A DNA stretch of 49,809 nt from Actinomycetota bacterium. Its GTDB lineage: Bacteria > Actinomycetota > Actinomycetes > Nanopelagicales > Nanopelagicaceae. The stretch's first letter is position 1, and the number at the start of each line of letters is the position of its first letter. Shown here in pieces: positions 9,632 to 19,689 of this stretch. The translations under genes were made by a program, and so were the position numbers. The notes beneath the pieces were generated by a model that was given only the letters and a program-made list of their open reading frames with translations, had not been told where the DNA came from and ran no database searches. The stretch lies in contig CANKXJ010000002.1 in NCBI GenBank assembly GCA_947487595.1, forward strand, positions 1 through 49,809, in the 5' to 3' direction.

Positions 9632-10692
9632 GACAGATCCTTATCGCAGGTGCTTTTGCTCTAGCCTTTGCCCTCTTTGGTACAAAGGTTTTAATTCGAA
9701 TTCTTGCTGCACGTGGCTTTGGTCAGATTATTCGAGACGATGGTCCATCCACACATAAGGTAAAGCATGGCACGCCAACTATGGGCGGCATCATCTTTAT
9801 TCTGGCCGCGATTTTTGGTTATCTCATGGCACATCTTCTTACAGGAAATTCAATGACCGCTTCAGCGCTCTTGGTGATTGGGTTGGTTATTGGTTTAGGT
9901 TGTGTTGGATTCATAGATGATTGGCTCAAAGTTTCACGCCAAAACTCTCGTGGTCTTAAGGGACGATACAAACTTTTAGCTCAAGCATCCTTAGCCGGTG
10001 TCTTTGGTTATGCGGGCCTGCAGTTTGCCGATCAAAACCAACTCACTCCAATTTCGCAGTACCTATCAACGGTTAAAGAAACCTCTATCTACCTTGGCAC
10101 AGCTTTAGTTATTGCCTTTGTAATCCTGATGGTGATGTCGGCAAGTAATGGCGTGAATTTAACTGATGGCCTAGATGGTTTGGCAACGGGCGCAACGATT
10201 ATGACTTTCTTAGCTTTTGTATTAATCGGTGTGTGGGAGTTTGGTCAAAGTTGCACAGCCGGTGTGTTAATAGCAAGTAATTGTTATCAAGTGCGCGATC
10301 CACTTGATCTAGCGGTGCTTGCTGCTGCATTTGCTGGTGGTTGCACAGGATTCCTCTGGTGGAATACCGCACCAGCCAAAATCATTATGGGCGACACTGG
10401 CTCTTTAGCCCTAGGAGCCGCTATTGCGGGCTTTGCAACCACGCTTCGCGTTGAGCTGCTATTGATCCCACTGGGTGGATTATTTGTTATCGTCACAATG
10501 TCGGTAGTTATTCAAACGCTTTATTTCAAACTCAGTGGTGGCAAGCGAGTCTTTCGTATGGCCCCACTTCACCATCACTTTGAATTAAAGGGATGGGCCG
10601 AAATAACTGTTGTTATTCGATTTTGGATTATTGCTGGACTCAGTGTTGCTGGCGGATTAGGTCTGTTTTATGCACAGTGGGTAGCAAAGTAA
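9628..10692 (+). CDS. mraY: Phospho-N-acetylmuramoyl-pentapeptide transferase
   Basis: GTPTMGGIIFI, GLDGLATG, MAPLHHHFELKGWAE motifs; polytopic. Confidence 0.97.
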   Translation: MRQILIAGAFALAFALFGTKVLIRILAARGFGQIIRDDGPSTHKVKHGTPTMGGIIFILAAIFGYLMAHLLTGNSMTASALLVIGLVIGLGCVGFIDDWLKVSRQNSRGLKGRYKLLAQASLAGVFGYAGLQFADQNQLTPISQYLSTVKETSIYLGTALVIAFVILMVMSASNGVNLTDGLDGLATGATIMTFLAFVLIGVWEFGQSCTAGVLIASNCYQVRDPLDLAVLAAAFAGGCTGFLWWNTAPAKIIMGDTGSLALGAAIAGFATTLRVELLLIPLGGLFVIVTMSVVIQTLYFKLSGGKRVFRMAPLHHHFELKGWAEITVVIRFWIIAGLSVAGGLGLFYAQWVAK

Positions 10693-10697
10693 TAACC

Positions 10698-12065
10698 ATG
10701 TCACTCTCTTTTGATGGCCAGAGAATTCTCATTCTTGGTGCAGGTGTTACGGGAAATGCTGTTGCCCGTTCACTTATAAAAAGAGGGGCAGTTGTGAGCA
10801 TTACCGATGAAAATCCTGCCGCTAAATCAGAACACACAGTTATCGATGCTAAAAATGTAGTAATTAAGGATTTTGATTCAGTAGTCGTTTCACCAGGCTG
10901 GCGACAAGCCCATCCTTTAGTTGCTAGCGCCATGAAAGCAGGTTTGCCTCTGCTCAATGAAGTTGATTTGGCCTGGCAGATAAAGAGTGAGATTGCACCT
11001 GCGCAAAAGTGGCTGGCCCTGACTGGCACTAACGGTAAGACAACAACGGTTGAAATGGTTGCTGCAATGTTAAAGCGCGGAGGCCTCACAGCAGCTGCAT
11101 GCGGAAACGTTGGTGAGACGGTCATTGAAGTAGTAGATCGCAGTGATGCATATGAAGTTCTAGTTCTCGAGCTTTCCTCTTTTCAACTTCACTGGTCAAA
11201 GCAGGCTCAATTTGTGGCAAGTGCAATTCTCAATATTGCCAATGATCACATTGATTGGCATGGAAGCTTTGATGAGTATGCAAAAGCTAAGCTCAGCATT
11301 CTAGATCGCGCATCCACAGCGGTATTAAACGCTGATGATGGCGAAATAGTTAAACGCACCAGCCATTGGCAGGGAAGAAAAGTGTTTTATAGCCTAGATA
11401 CACCGGCTCCAGGTGAGATTGGCTTAGTAGAAGAGCTCTTAGTAGATCGCGCTTTTGTGCAAGATACCCAAGAAGCCTCGATGTTTGCCGAGTTAGTGGA
11501 AGTAAAGCCAACAATTCCGCACAATGTTTCAAATACCTTAGCTGCGGCAGCGCTTGCCCGAACTGTTGGGGTTTCTCATGAGGAGATTCGCGCTGCAATC
11601 AAGGGTTTTCGACCCGGGCGCCATCGCATTGAAACGATTTATTCTGCGGATTCAATTAACTGGGTTGATGACTCCAAAGCAACTAACCCACATGCAGCAA
11701 CAGCATCACTGCTCTCACATGAATCAGTGATTTGGATTGCGGGAGGATTAGCTAAAGGTGCTGCTATGGATGAGTTAGTAGAGCGCACCGCCAAGCGGAT
11801 TAAGGCTGCGATTCTTATTGGGACTGACAGAGGATTAATTGAAGCTGCACTTATTAAGTTCTGCCCAGATGTTCCACGCCTTCTTATTGACGGTGATTCA
11901 TCGCAAGAGTTAATGGAAAAATCTGTTGGTGCTGCCCACGGCTTTGCCAAAGCCGGCGATACGGTTCTTTTAGCCCCGGCGTGCGCGTCCATGGATCAAT
12001 TCATCTCTTATGCCGATCGCGGCGATTGCTTTGCAGCTGCAGTAAAGAAGGTCGTGAGTAAGTGA
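10698..12065 (+). CDS. murD: UDP-N-acetylmuramoylalanine-D-glutamate ligase
   Basis: LTGTNGKTTTVEMVAAML, PGRHRIE, NWVDDSKATNPHAA. Start at MSLSFDG (10698), not the ORF start at 10593 inside mraY. Confidence 0.95.
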   Translation: MSLSFDGQRILILGAGVTGNAVARSLIKRGAVVSITDENPAAKSEHTVIDAKNVVIKDFDSVVVSPGWRQAHPLVASAMKAGLPLLNEVDLAWQIKSEIAPAQKWLALTGTNGKTTTVEMVAAMLKRGGLTAAACGNVGETVIEVVDRSDAYEVLVLELSSFQLHWSKQAQFVASAILNIANDHIDWHGSFDEYAKAKLSILDRASTAVLNADDGEIVKRTSHWQGRKVFYSLDTPAPGEIGLVEELLVDRAFVQDTQEASMFAELVEVKPTIPHNVSNTLAAAALARTVGVSHEEIRAAIKGFRPGRHRIETIYSADSINWVDDSKATNPHAATASLLSHESVIWIAGGLAKGAAMDELVERTAKRIKAAILIGTDRGLIEAALIKFCPDVPRLLIDGDSSQELMEKSVGAAHGFAKAGDTVLLAPACASMDQFISYADRGDCFAAAVKKVVSK

Positions 12066-13237
12066 AAACACAAAAGCGCAGCAATCTTTTCACTCGCCCC
12101 ATCAATCTGTATTACATGCTAGTTGGAAGCACGTTTGCTTTGAGTATTTTTGGTTTGATTATGGTTTTTTCTGCTTCATCTATTTACTCTCTTGACAATA
12201 AGGGCTCCACGTGGGCGATTCTCCTTCGCCAATTAATCTTCTTAGTTCTTGCAATTCCAATGGCATGGGCGCTGTCTCGCTTTTCTCTCACTCGTTGGAA
12301 GTTCTTTGCTCGTTTTGGTGTTCTGGCTTCAGTGGGCCTACTCGCAGTTGTGCAAGTACCCGGAGTTGGTAAAAGCGTGAATGGTAATAACAACTGGATT
12401 TCACTTGGCTTTGTCGATGTTCAACCTAGTGAAATCGCCAAGTTCTTAATGATTTTGTGGGCTGGCTCAATTTTGGCTAAACGAGAGAGCGCTGGAGATA
12501 TTCAAGCCAATGTTCTCAAACTGATTGCACCAGCATTTTTGCTCTGTATTGTCTTGGTGCTTGTAGGAGAAGATTTAGGAACAGCCTCCGTATTTGCCTT
12601 TGTATTGGCAGGAATGCTCTGGGTTTCAGGAGTGCATCTAAAGTTATTTGCAGCGATTTCAGCTGTGGGTTTTTTAGGAATCGCAGCGCTGATTATCTCT
12701 GCTCCATATCGCGTTGCACGCTTGTCTGTTTTTCTTAATCCATTTGCTGAAGAACAATACAAATCAGTGGGCTGGCAGCCTGCTCACAGCCTTTTAGGCT
12801 TAGCTAGTGGTGGTTTATTTGGTGTTGGACTTGGAGCCAGCCGTCAAAAGTGGGGAAATCTTCCTGAAGCTCACACAGACTTTATCTTTTCAGTCATAGG
12901 CGAAGAGCTTGGTCTTTTTGGAACTATCGCGACTTTGTTATTACTATCGACTCTTTTGTTCTCAATATTTAAAATCGCTCTTGGCACCCAAGATCCAATG
13001 GTGCGCTATGTCTGTTCGGGTATTGGTTGCTGGATAGGCATTCAAACTGTGCTCAATATTGGCTCTGCAGTCAGCGTTCTTCCAGTGGTGGGTGTAACTT
13101 TGCCACTACTTTCCTATGGAGGTTCAGCCTTGATTGCTACTTACATGGGAATCGCATTTGTTATTGGTGCCGCCCGTAGAGATCCAGCAATTTATCAAGA
13201 GCTAGAAAAAACAGGCATACCGAAATGGCTTCGATAG
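12062..13237 (+). CDS. ftsW: SEDS glycosyltransferase FtsW
   Basis: Polytopic; QPSEIAKFLMILWAG, FIFSVIGEELGL, LPLLSYGGSALI motifs. Confidence 0.95.
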   Translation: MKTQKRSNLFTRPINLYYMLVGSTFALSIFGLIMVFSASSIYSLDNKGSTWAILLRQLIFLVLAIPMAWALSRFSLTRWKFFARFGVLASVGLLAVVQVPGVGKSVNGNNNWISLGFVDVQPSEIAKFLMILWAGSILAKRESAGDIQANVLKLIAPAFLLCIVLVLVGEDLGTASVFAFVLAGMLWVSGVHLKLFAAISAVGFLGIAALIISAPYRVARLSVFLNPFAEEQYKSVGWQPAHSLLGLASGGLFGVGLGASRQKWGNLPEAHTDFIFSVIGEELGLFGTIATLLLLSTLLFSIFKIALGTQDPMVRYVCSGIGCWIGIQTVLNIGSAVSVLPVVGVTLPLLSYGGSALIATYMGIAFVIGAARRDPAIYQELEKTGIPKWLR

Positions 13238-14304
13238 TTTTTGCTGGCGGTGGCACCGCTGGCCATATTGAACCGGCATTGGCTGTGGCACGTGTGTGCA
13301 AGAGTGCCAATCCCCAGGATGAGATTACTTTTTTAGGAACAGCCAAGGGCTTAGAAAATACTTTAATTCCAGCAGCTGGTTTTAGCGTTTCCCATATTCC
13401 AAAGGTAAGAATCTCGAGAACACCATCACTTACATGGGCCAGAATTCCCTTTGAACTAGTTGCCTCAGTAAAGGCCTGCCACGCATTATTGAAAGGCGCA
13501 GATTTACTCATTGGCTTTGGTGGTTATGTCAGCGCTCCTGCATACATCGCTGCACGCATTCTTGGCGTCCCAACGATTATTCATGAAGCAAATGCAAAAC
13601 CTGGTTGGGCAAATCGACTGGGCTCTCTTTTCACCCCTCATTTAGCAGTTGCACATGGTGTTAACACAGGCCTGTTTAGCGGTGCGCTTATTACCGGTTT
13701 ACCACTTCGAAGTGATGTGGCAGATGCGCTCAAGGCGGCAGGAGCTGATTGGAAGAATGCACGATCACAAGCAAAAACCCGTTTGGGATTTGATGCAGCG
13801 CAACCACTGGTATTTGTTATGGGTGGCTCACAAGGCTCTGTTGCAATAAATAAAGTCATTGAGCAAAGCGTGCCTAACTTTTCAACTAAAGGTATTGCCG
13901 TGATGCACTCAGTGGGCCGTGGAAATACTTTGCCCCCAGCAACAGATCTTTATCGTCCAGTGGCATATGTGGACCAGATGGCTGATGCCTATTTAGCCGC
14001 TGATCTGATCATTGCCCGCAGTGGCGCAGTTACCTGCGCTGAATTTAGAGCACTTGGCCGTTACGCTCTTTTTGTGCCGCTACCCATTGGAAATGGAGAA
14101 CAGTTCCATAATGCACGTGGATTAGTTGCAGATGGGCGAGCTGAGGTTATTGATCAAAAGGAATTCACAACCAGCTATTTGCACAATCATATTGATGCCC
14201 TAATTGCTTCAAGTCAATCGGCACCCCTTGAGGGATCAACGCTAGATGCAGATGCAGCCCTAAAAATCGCAGCTTTGGGACAGCACGCCTTGGAGTCACG
14301 ATGA
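13225..14304 (+). CDS. murG: UDP-GlcNAc:lipid I N-acetylglucosaminyltransferase
   Basis: FAGGGTAGHIEPALAVA, IHEANAKPGWANR, VMGGSQGS motifs. Confidence 0.97.
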   Translation: MASIVFAGGGTAGHIEPALAVARVCKSANPQDEITFLGTAKGLENTLIPAAGFSVSHIPKVRISRTPSLTWARIPFELVASVKACHALLKGADLLIGFGGYVSAPAYIAARILGVPTIIHEANAKPGWANRLGSLFTPHLAVAHGVNTGLFSGALITGLPLRSDVADALKAAGADWKNARSQAKTRLGFDAAQPLVFVMGGSQGSVAINKVIEQSVPNFSTKGIAVMHSVGRGNTLPPATDLYRPVAYVDQMADAYLAADLIIARSGAVTCAEFRALGRYALFVPLPIGNGEQFHNARGLVADGRAEVIDQKEFTTSYLHNHIDALIASSQSAPLEGSTLDADAALKIAALGQHALESR

Positions 14305-15689
14305 ATAAGCCAACTTTGCGATCACTCATTGGTAAGCGCGTCCACTTCATAGGCATTGGTGGCGCAGGCATGAGCGGTTTGGCGCGAATCTCACTCTCTC
14401 ATGGAATCACAGTCAGTGGTTCAGATGCTAAAGATTCATCAGTAGTAAAAGCTCTGCAGGCACTTGGTGCAACGATTGCAACTGCGCATTCTGCTGGCAA
14501 TGTTGATGGTGCTGATTTAGTTGTTTACTCAACTGCGATCTCAACTTCAAACCCAGAGCTCATGCGGGCACAAGAGTTAAAGCTGACCACTCTTACACGA
14601 GCCGCTGCACTTTCAATTTTGATGTCAGAGTCTAAAAGCATTGCTGTAGCTGGGACACATGGAAAGACAACAACTTCTTCCATGATGGCTGTGGCACTAC
14701 AAGCTTGCGGGGCAGATCCATCCTTTGCAATTGGCGGAACAATTACTGCCTCTGGTTCTAATGCTCATCGCGGCACTGGCGAGATATTTGTTGCTGAGGC
14801 TGATGAATCCGACGGCTCATTTATTGAATATCATCCTTATGGCGCCATTGTGACAAATGTTGAACATGATCACGTTGATTTCTTTGCAACTCTAGAGGAT
14901 GTGGCCCAAGCTTTTAAAGATTTTGCAGCAACCATTAATCAAGATGGCTTCCTTACTTACTGCGCAGATGATCAAGGTGCTAAAGCTTTAGCCTCAACTG
15001 TGAAAACGTGCACAGTGATCTCCTATGGAGTCGATGAACGCTGCGATTTACGTTTAGATTCCATTGATTTAGAGGCGATGGGCTCACGTGCCCGTGCAAT
15101 TTGGCGGGGTAAAGTTGTAGGTTTCATCGAACTTCAAGTACCAGGCCATCACAACTTACTTAACGCTGCAGCGGTCTTAGCCACCGGGTTAAACCTTGGC
15201 TTTCCTGCCCCTGAATTATTAACGGGATTAGCTGTTTTTAGAGGCACTGGCCGACGCTTTGAACTTAAAGGCACTGTGCATGGAATTAGAGTCATTGATG
15301 ATTATGGACATCACCCCACAGAAATCGATGTCACATTAAAGGCTGCACGTCGCTTTGCAGGAGATGGCCGACTAATTGTTATTTTCCAACCACATCGCTA
15401 TTCACGAACTAAGGCTTTTTCTGCCCAGTTCGCCAAGGCGCTAGATATGGCAGATCGCGCAATAGTTCTAGAGGTCTACTCAGCCAGTGAAAAACCAATC
15501 ACAGGTGTCACATCACGCTTAATCACCGATGCAATGAGCCATGGCGAGTACATCCCTAATTTCATTGAAGTAACTGATTCAGTCATAGATTCTGCCCAAC
15601 CTCAAGATGTCATCATCACTCTGGGAGCTGGAGATGTCAGCTCTCTTGCACCCATTATCGTTGACGGACTCAGCCGTCGTTTCGGATAA
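14301..15689 (+). CDS. murC: UDP-N-acetylmuramate-L-alanine ligase
   Basis: HFIGIGGAGMSGLA, AGTHGKTTTSSM, DDYGHHPTEI, FQPHRYSRT motifs. Confidence 0.97.
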   Translation: MNKPTLRSLIGKRVHFIGIGGAGMSGLARISLSHGITVSGSDAKDSSVVKALQALGATIATAHSAGNVDGADLVVYSTAISTSNPELMRAQELKLTTLTRAAALSILMSESKSIAVAGTHGKTTTSSMMAVALQACGADPSFAIGGTITASGSNAHRGTGEIFVAEADESDGSFIEYHPYGAIVTNVEHDHVDFFATLEDVAQAFKDFAATINQDGFLTYCADDQGAKALASTVKTCTVISYGVDERCDLRLDSIDLEAMGSRARAIWRGKVVGFIELQVPGHHNLLNAAAVLATGLNLGFPAPELLTGLAVFRGTGRRFELKGTVHGIRVIDDYGHHPTEIDVTLKAARRFAGDGRLIVIFQPHRYSRTKAFSAQFAKALDMADRAIVLEVYSASEKPITGVTSRLITDAMSHGEYIPNFIEVTDSVIDSAQPQDVIITLGAGDVSSLAPIIVDGLSRRFG

Positions 15690-16331
15690 ATGAAAAACAA
15701 ACGCCTTATTGCACTTGCTACTGTAATCATTTTAGGCCTTGCCTCATATGGCCTGGGTTGGTCAACGCTCTTTACCGTGAGCTCAGTTGAAGTCAAAGGC
15801 ACAGATCAGTTCTTGCCGCAAAATGTCAAAATAGGTGAAAAGCTTGCACGAGTAGAACCTCGCGCAGTTGCTTCAAGCTATGAAAAATTCGCCTTTGTGC
15901 AAGATGCACAAGTGAGTAGAAATTGGATTTCAGGCAAAGTTACGATTTCGATTACAACTAGAACACCTGTTGCTATCTTTAATAATCAAGGGATAGATGA
16001 ATCAGGAAAAGCATTTGTGGTCAAGGGCAATCTGCCTGACACATTGCCGCAGATTCAGGCTGGCAACCTTGAAATTGCTGTCACGGCCGTGAAGTTTTTG
16101 ACCTCATTGCCAGATGAGATGAGGTCAGCTCTAAAGATTCTTAAGGTCCGCAGTACCGGGGCCTATGTCTTGGAGGTTGATGTTGAGGGTCGCAACGTTG
16201 AAGTTCGTTGGGGATTCGCAACAGATAATGAGTTAAAAGCTAAGGTTTATAAGGCTTTATTGACACAACCAGAAAATGCAAAGTTGAAGCGGATGGATCT
16301 CTCTGCACCACATGCGCCCATCGTTAAATAA
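15690..16331 (+). CDS. ftsQ: Cell division protein FtsQ/DivIB family (POTRA domain)
   Basis: N-terminal TM, FTVSSVEVKGTDQF POTRA-like start; between murC and ftsZ. Confidence 0.8.
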   Translation: MKNKRLIALATVIILGLASYGLGWSTLFTVSSVEVKGTDQFLPQNVKIGEKLARVEPRAVASSYEKFAFVQDAQVSRNWISGKVTISITTRTPVAIFNNQGIDESGKAFVVKGNLPDTLPQIQAGNLEIAVTAVKFLTSLPDEMRSALKILKVRSTGAYVLEVDVEGRNVEVRWGFATDNELKAKVYKALLTQPENAKLKRMDLSAPHAPIVK

Positions 16332-16398
16332 AGTTTTTAACGACACAATAAATAAATCATGTCGGTGTTTGATTAAGAGCCTTGCGCACTTTACGTTC

Positions 16399-16427
16399 GC
16401 CTTATAGAAAACGTTGAATTATAAGGC
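16399..16427 (+). promoter_or_regulatory. Inverted repeat/hairpin in the ftsZ upstream region
   Basis: GCCTTATA (16399-16406) and TATAAGGC (16420-16427), perfect 8 bp, 13-nt loop. Confidence 0.5.
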
Positions 16428-16463
16428 TCAAGTAGAGGTTTATGGTTCTCAAGGAGGATACAA

Positions 16464-17597
16464 GTGGCTTCACCGCAGAATTATTTAGCAGTCATCAAAG
16501 TTGTTGGTATTGGTGGCGGTGGAGTAAATGCAATCAATCGCATGATTGATGTTGGACTCAAAGGTGTTGAGTTCATTGCAATTAATACAGATGCACAACA
16601 TTTGTTAATGAGTGATGCAGATGTGAAATTAGATATTGGTAGAAAAACAACACGTGGTCTTGGTGCTGGCATGGATCCAGAAAAGGGTCGCGAAGCAGCA
16701 CTTGATCATGCAGATGACATCGAAGAAATCTTGCGTGGTGCAGATATGGTTTTTGTTACCGCAGGTGAAGGTGGCGGAACTGGGACAGGTGCGGCGCCAA
16801 TTGTTGCAAAGATTGCTCAAGATATTGGCGCATTAACTATCGGAGTTGTTACTCGTCCATTTTCTTTTGAAGCAAAACTTCGCTCAGCACAAGCTGACGT
16901 TGGGATTGAAGCGCTCAGAGCAGAAGTTGATACATTAATTGTTATTCCAAATGATCGCCTTCTAGCAATTTCAGATCGCACCATTACATTGGCTGATGCT
17001 TTCAAGAGCGCTGATCAAGTTCTACTCTCTGGCGTTCAAGGAATTACAGAGATCATTACGCAGCCAGGTTTAATCAATCTAGACTTTGCAGATGTGAAGG
17101 CAGTGATGTCAGGAGCAGGTTCTGCGTTGATGGGTATCGGTTCTGCGCGTGGAGAAAATCGCGCACTGCGCGCTGCCGAGTTAGCTATCTCTTCTCCACT
17201 ACTTGAGGCATCCATTGATGGTGCTATGGGTGTCTTGCTTTCAATTTCAGGTGGCTCAGATCTTGGTTTGTTTGAAGTTAATGAGGCGTGTGAGTTAGTT
17301 CAATCAGCAGTGCATCCAAATGCCAAGTTTATCTTTGGAACAACTATTGATGATGCTCTAGGTGATGAAGTTCGTATCACCGTAGTTGCAGCTGGCTTTG
17401 AAGGTGGAGAGCCTCGCAAGGTTGTTACGCCAGTTATTGATGCTGCCACTTTGGGTGGGGTTGCTAATCCAATTCCAAGCAACGACCCAATCTCAGTTGC
17501 CCTGGATTTAGACTCTGATTCAACTCCACGCCGCCGAGTTACTTTTGAAGAACTCGTAGCCGAGGATGAGATCGACGTTCCTGACTTTATGAAGTAA
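16464..17597 (+). CDS. ftsZ: Cell division GTPase FtsZ
   Basis: [32 protein letters not shown]-terminal [18 protein letters not shown]. Confidence 0.99.
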   Translation: MASPQNYLAVIKVVGIGGGGVNAINRMIDVGLKGVEFIAINTDAQHLLMSDADVKLDIGRKTTRGLGAGMDPEKGREAALDHADDIEEILRGADMVFVTAGEGGGTGTGAAPIVAKIAQDIGALTIGVVTRPFSFEAKLRSAQADVGIEALRAEVDTLIVIPNDRLLAISDRTITLADAFKSADQVLLSGVQGITEIITQPGLINLDFADVKAVMSGAGSALMGIGSARGENRALRAAELAISSPLLEASIDGAMGVLLSISGGSDLGLFEVNEACELVQSAVHPNAKFIFGTTIDDALGDEVRITVVAAGFEGGEPRKVVTPVIDAATLGGVANPIPSNDPISVALDLDSDSTPRRRVTFEELVAEDEIDVPDFMK

Positions 17598-17603
17598 GGG
17601 CAA

Positions 17604-18263
17604 TTGCCTAGCGTTTTTACTACTAGGCGCAATGGCGCAAGCCTTGCGCCCTATGAGTCATTGAACTTGGCCCAACACGTTGGTGATGACGCAGAGAGCG
17701 TTGCGACCAATCGCCGACTCTTAGCAAAAATTTCTGGGCCGGTTCAGTTTATGAATCAGGTGCATGGGGATGAAGTTGTGGAAGTAAAAACACTAGGCGA
17801 TGATCCGACATGTGATGCACTCATTACTACCCTTCCAGGAATTGCACTAGCCGTGATGGTTGCAGACTGCATTCCACTGTTGCTCTCATCATCAACTGTT
17901 GTTGGTGCGGTGCATGTTGGTCGGCGTGGGCTTATGAACTCGGTTGCAATTAAAGCGCTGGACGCAATGAGAAAGCTGGGTGCTGGTCAGATTCATGCCC
18001 AGTTAGGCCCATCGATTTGTGGGCGGTGTTATGAAGTTCCACAGGATTTAGCAGATGAAGTAAGCGCCAAACATCCGGCCGCGACGTCATTGACCAATAA
18101 CTTAACCCCAGCGCTAGATCTTCCTAGAGCTTTGATAGCTGACTTAGTGGCCCATGGTGTGACATATGAAGCAACATCAAGATGCACCCTGGAAGATGAT
18201 GAGTATTTCTCTTATCGTCGCCATAACATCACAGGTAGAAATGCGGGTGTGGTGTGGCTATAG
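17604..18263 (+). CDS. pgeF: Multicopper-oxidase-like (laccase-domain) YfiH/PgeF family protein
   Basis: NQVHGDEVVEV, ADCIPLLL, VHVGRRGL, GPSICGRCYEVP; located after ftsZ. Confidence 0.85.
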   Translation: MPSVFTTRRNGASLAPYESLNLAQHVGDDAESVATNRRLLAKISGPVQFMNQVHGDEVVEVKTLGDDPTCDALITTLPGIALAVMVADCIPLLLSSSTVVGAVHVGRRGLMNSVAIKALDAMRKLGAGQIHAQLGPSICGRCYEVPQDLADEVSAKHPAATSLTNNLTPALDLPRALIADLVAHGVTYEATSRCTLEDDEYFSYRRHNITGRNAGVVWL

Positions 18264-18922
18264 ATCGCAGAAGTGAGATTACTTCAAATTTAGAGGCTGT
18301 TCGTGATCAGATATCAAAGGCTGCGTTGACTGCTGGTAGATCCCTAGATGAGATAACCCTGATTGCTGTTACTAAGACTTTTCCAGCCAGTGATGTTGAG
18401 ATTTTGCGTGATCTTGGAATCACTCACTTTGGCGAGAACAGAGATTCAGATGCCGCGCCAAAGGCTGCAGCTGTGGTTGGAACTTGGCATTTTCAAGGTC
18501 AGATTCAAAGCAATAAGTTGAAATCAATTACTTCTTGGGCCAACGTTATTCATTCATTGGATGAGATTCGACATTTTGAAGTGATTGAGAAAAACGCCCT
18601 ACATCCATTGGATATTTTCTGTCAGGTTTCACTTGATGATTCAGTGGGGCGCGGGGGAGTCAGTGAGCAAAAGCTCTATGAATTGGCCCAGGCGATTGAA
18701 AAATCTGCGACCCACAGACTTCAAGGGCTCATGGCAGTTGCCCCGCTAGGCGTTGATCCCACAGTTGCCTTTTCCAAATTATCAGCAATACATAAGGCTT
18801 TTATGGCCGATTTTCCAAAGGCAGATAAGTTATCAGCTGGCATGAGTGGGGATTTTAAAGAGGCGATTGCCTATGGTGCGACACATATTCGCATAGGTAG
18901 CCAAATCCTGGGTTCGCGCTAG
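18254..18922 (+). CDS. YggS/YlmE family PLP homeostasis protein
   Basis: LIAVTKTFPASDV, HFGENRDSDAAPK, WHFQGQIQSNK, SAGMSGDFKEAIAYGATHIRIGSQILG. Confidence 0.93.
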   Translation: MAIDRRSEITSNLEAVRDQISKAALTAGRSLDEITLIAVTKTFPASDVEILRDLGITHFGENRDSDAAPKAAAVVGTWHFQGQIQSNKLKSITSWANVIHSLDEIRHFEVIEKNALHPLDIFCQVSLDDSVGRGGVSEQKLYELAQAIEKSATHRLQGLMAVAPLGVDPTVAFSKLSAIHKAFMADFPKADKLSAGMSGDFKEAIAYGATHIRIGSQILGSR

Positions 18923-18931
18923 GGCTGCAGG

Positions 18932-18937
18932 TACCGT
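18932..18937 (+). promoter_or_regulatory. Candidate -10 element (TACCGT) 6 nt before the sepF start codon
   Basis: TACCGT-TGTCAT-ATG. Confidence 0.35.
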
Positions 18938-18943
18938 TGTCAT

Positions 18944-19402
18944 ATGGCTAATGCACTCAAGCGCGTCGCGAACTACTTAGGTTTGATGGACGACCCAGAA
19001 TTCGATACACCAATTGCGTCTACGACTTCTTCTGCAACGACATCAAGTGAAGTGCGAATCAAACCGCGCTTACCTCGTCACGTTTCTTCAGTAGATGCAG
19101 CACCGCAATTAGATTTACCTGTTCTAGATCGCATCGTCACATTGCACCCACGTTTTTATAACGAGGCCCGCACAATCGGTGAGCACTTTCGTTTAGGCAA
19201 TCCAGTCATCATTAATTTGACTGATATGGATGAGTCAGAGCACAAGCGCTTAGTTGACTTTGCAAGTGGACTTGCATTTGGTTTGCACGGAACAATTGAG
19301 CGAGTGACAAAGAAGGTCTTCCTGTTGTCTCCTGCTAATGTTTCAATCGATGTTGAAGATAAGTCAGCTGCAGCACAAGCAAGTTTCTTTAACCAGAGCT
19401 GA
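18944..19402 (+). CDS. sepF: Cell division protein SepF
   Basis: IVTLHPRFYNEARTIGEHFRLGNPVIINLTDM...RLVDFASGLAFGLHG. Confidence 0.95.
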   Translation: MANALKRVANYLGLMDDPEFDTPIASTTSSATTSSEVRIKPRLPRHVSSVDAAPQLDLPVLDRIVTLHPRFYNEARTIGEHFRLGNPVIINLTDMDESEHKRLVDFASGLAFGLHGTIERVTKKVFLLSPANVSIDVEDKSAAAQASFFNQS

Positions 19403-19407
19403 TCTCA

Positions 19408-19689
19408 GTGAACATCGGAGCGTTACTAGCTAACGTCCTGCAATTATTTCTTTTTGCACTACTCGCACGATTAATCCTTGATTATGTTCGTATGTTTGCA
19501 CGAAATTGGCGACCAAAAGGTATTGGCCTGATGCTTGTTGAACTTGTCTATAGCATCACTGATAAACCAATGGCATTTGTTGGACGCTTCATCCCGCCAC
19601 TTCGCCTAGGCGCAGTCAGCCTAGATTTAAGTTTCATTGTTCTCTTTTTTGGAATTCAACTACTCATGGGATTGGTTAGCTCGCTTTAG
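19408..19689 (+). CDS. YggT family membrane protein
   Basis: ARLILDYVRMFARNWRPKG...ITDKPMAFVGRFIPPLRLGAVSLDLSFIVLF. Confidence 0.88.
   Translation: MNIGALLANVLQLFLFALLARLILDYVRMFARNWRPKGIGLMLVELVYSITDKPMAFVGRFIPPLRLGAVSLDLSFIVLFFGIQLLMGLVSSL

Noticed and set aside
10593-10697. N-terminal extension of MurD inside mraY
   Set aside because: Overlaps the mraY 3' end out of frame; the conserved MurD start MSLSFDGQRILILGAG begins at 10698.
10640-11125. 161-aa minus-strand ORF (and similar ones such as 8431-8823, 11639-11992, 47652-48113)
   Set aside because: Shadow ORFs antisense to well-supported conserved genes; low-complexity or unrecognisable products.
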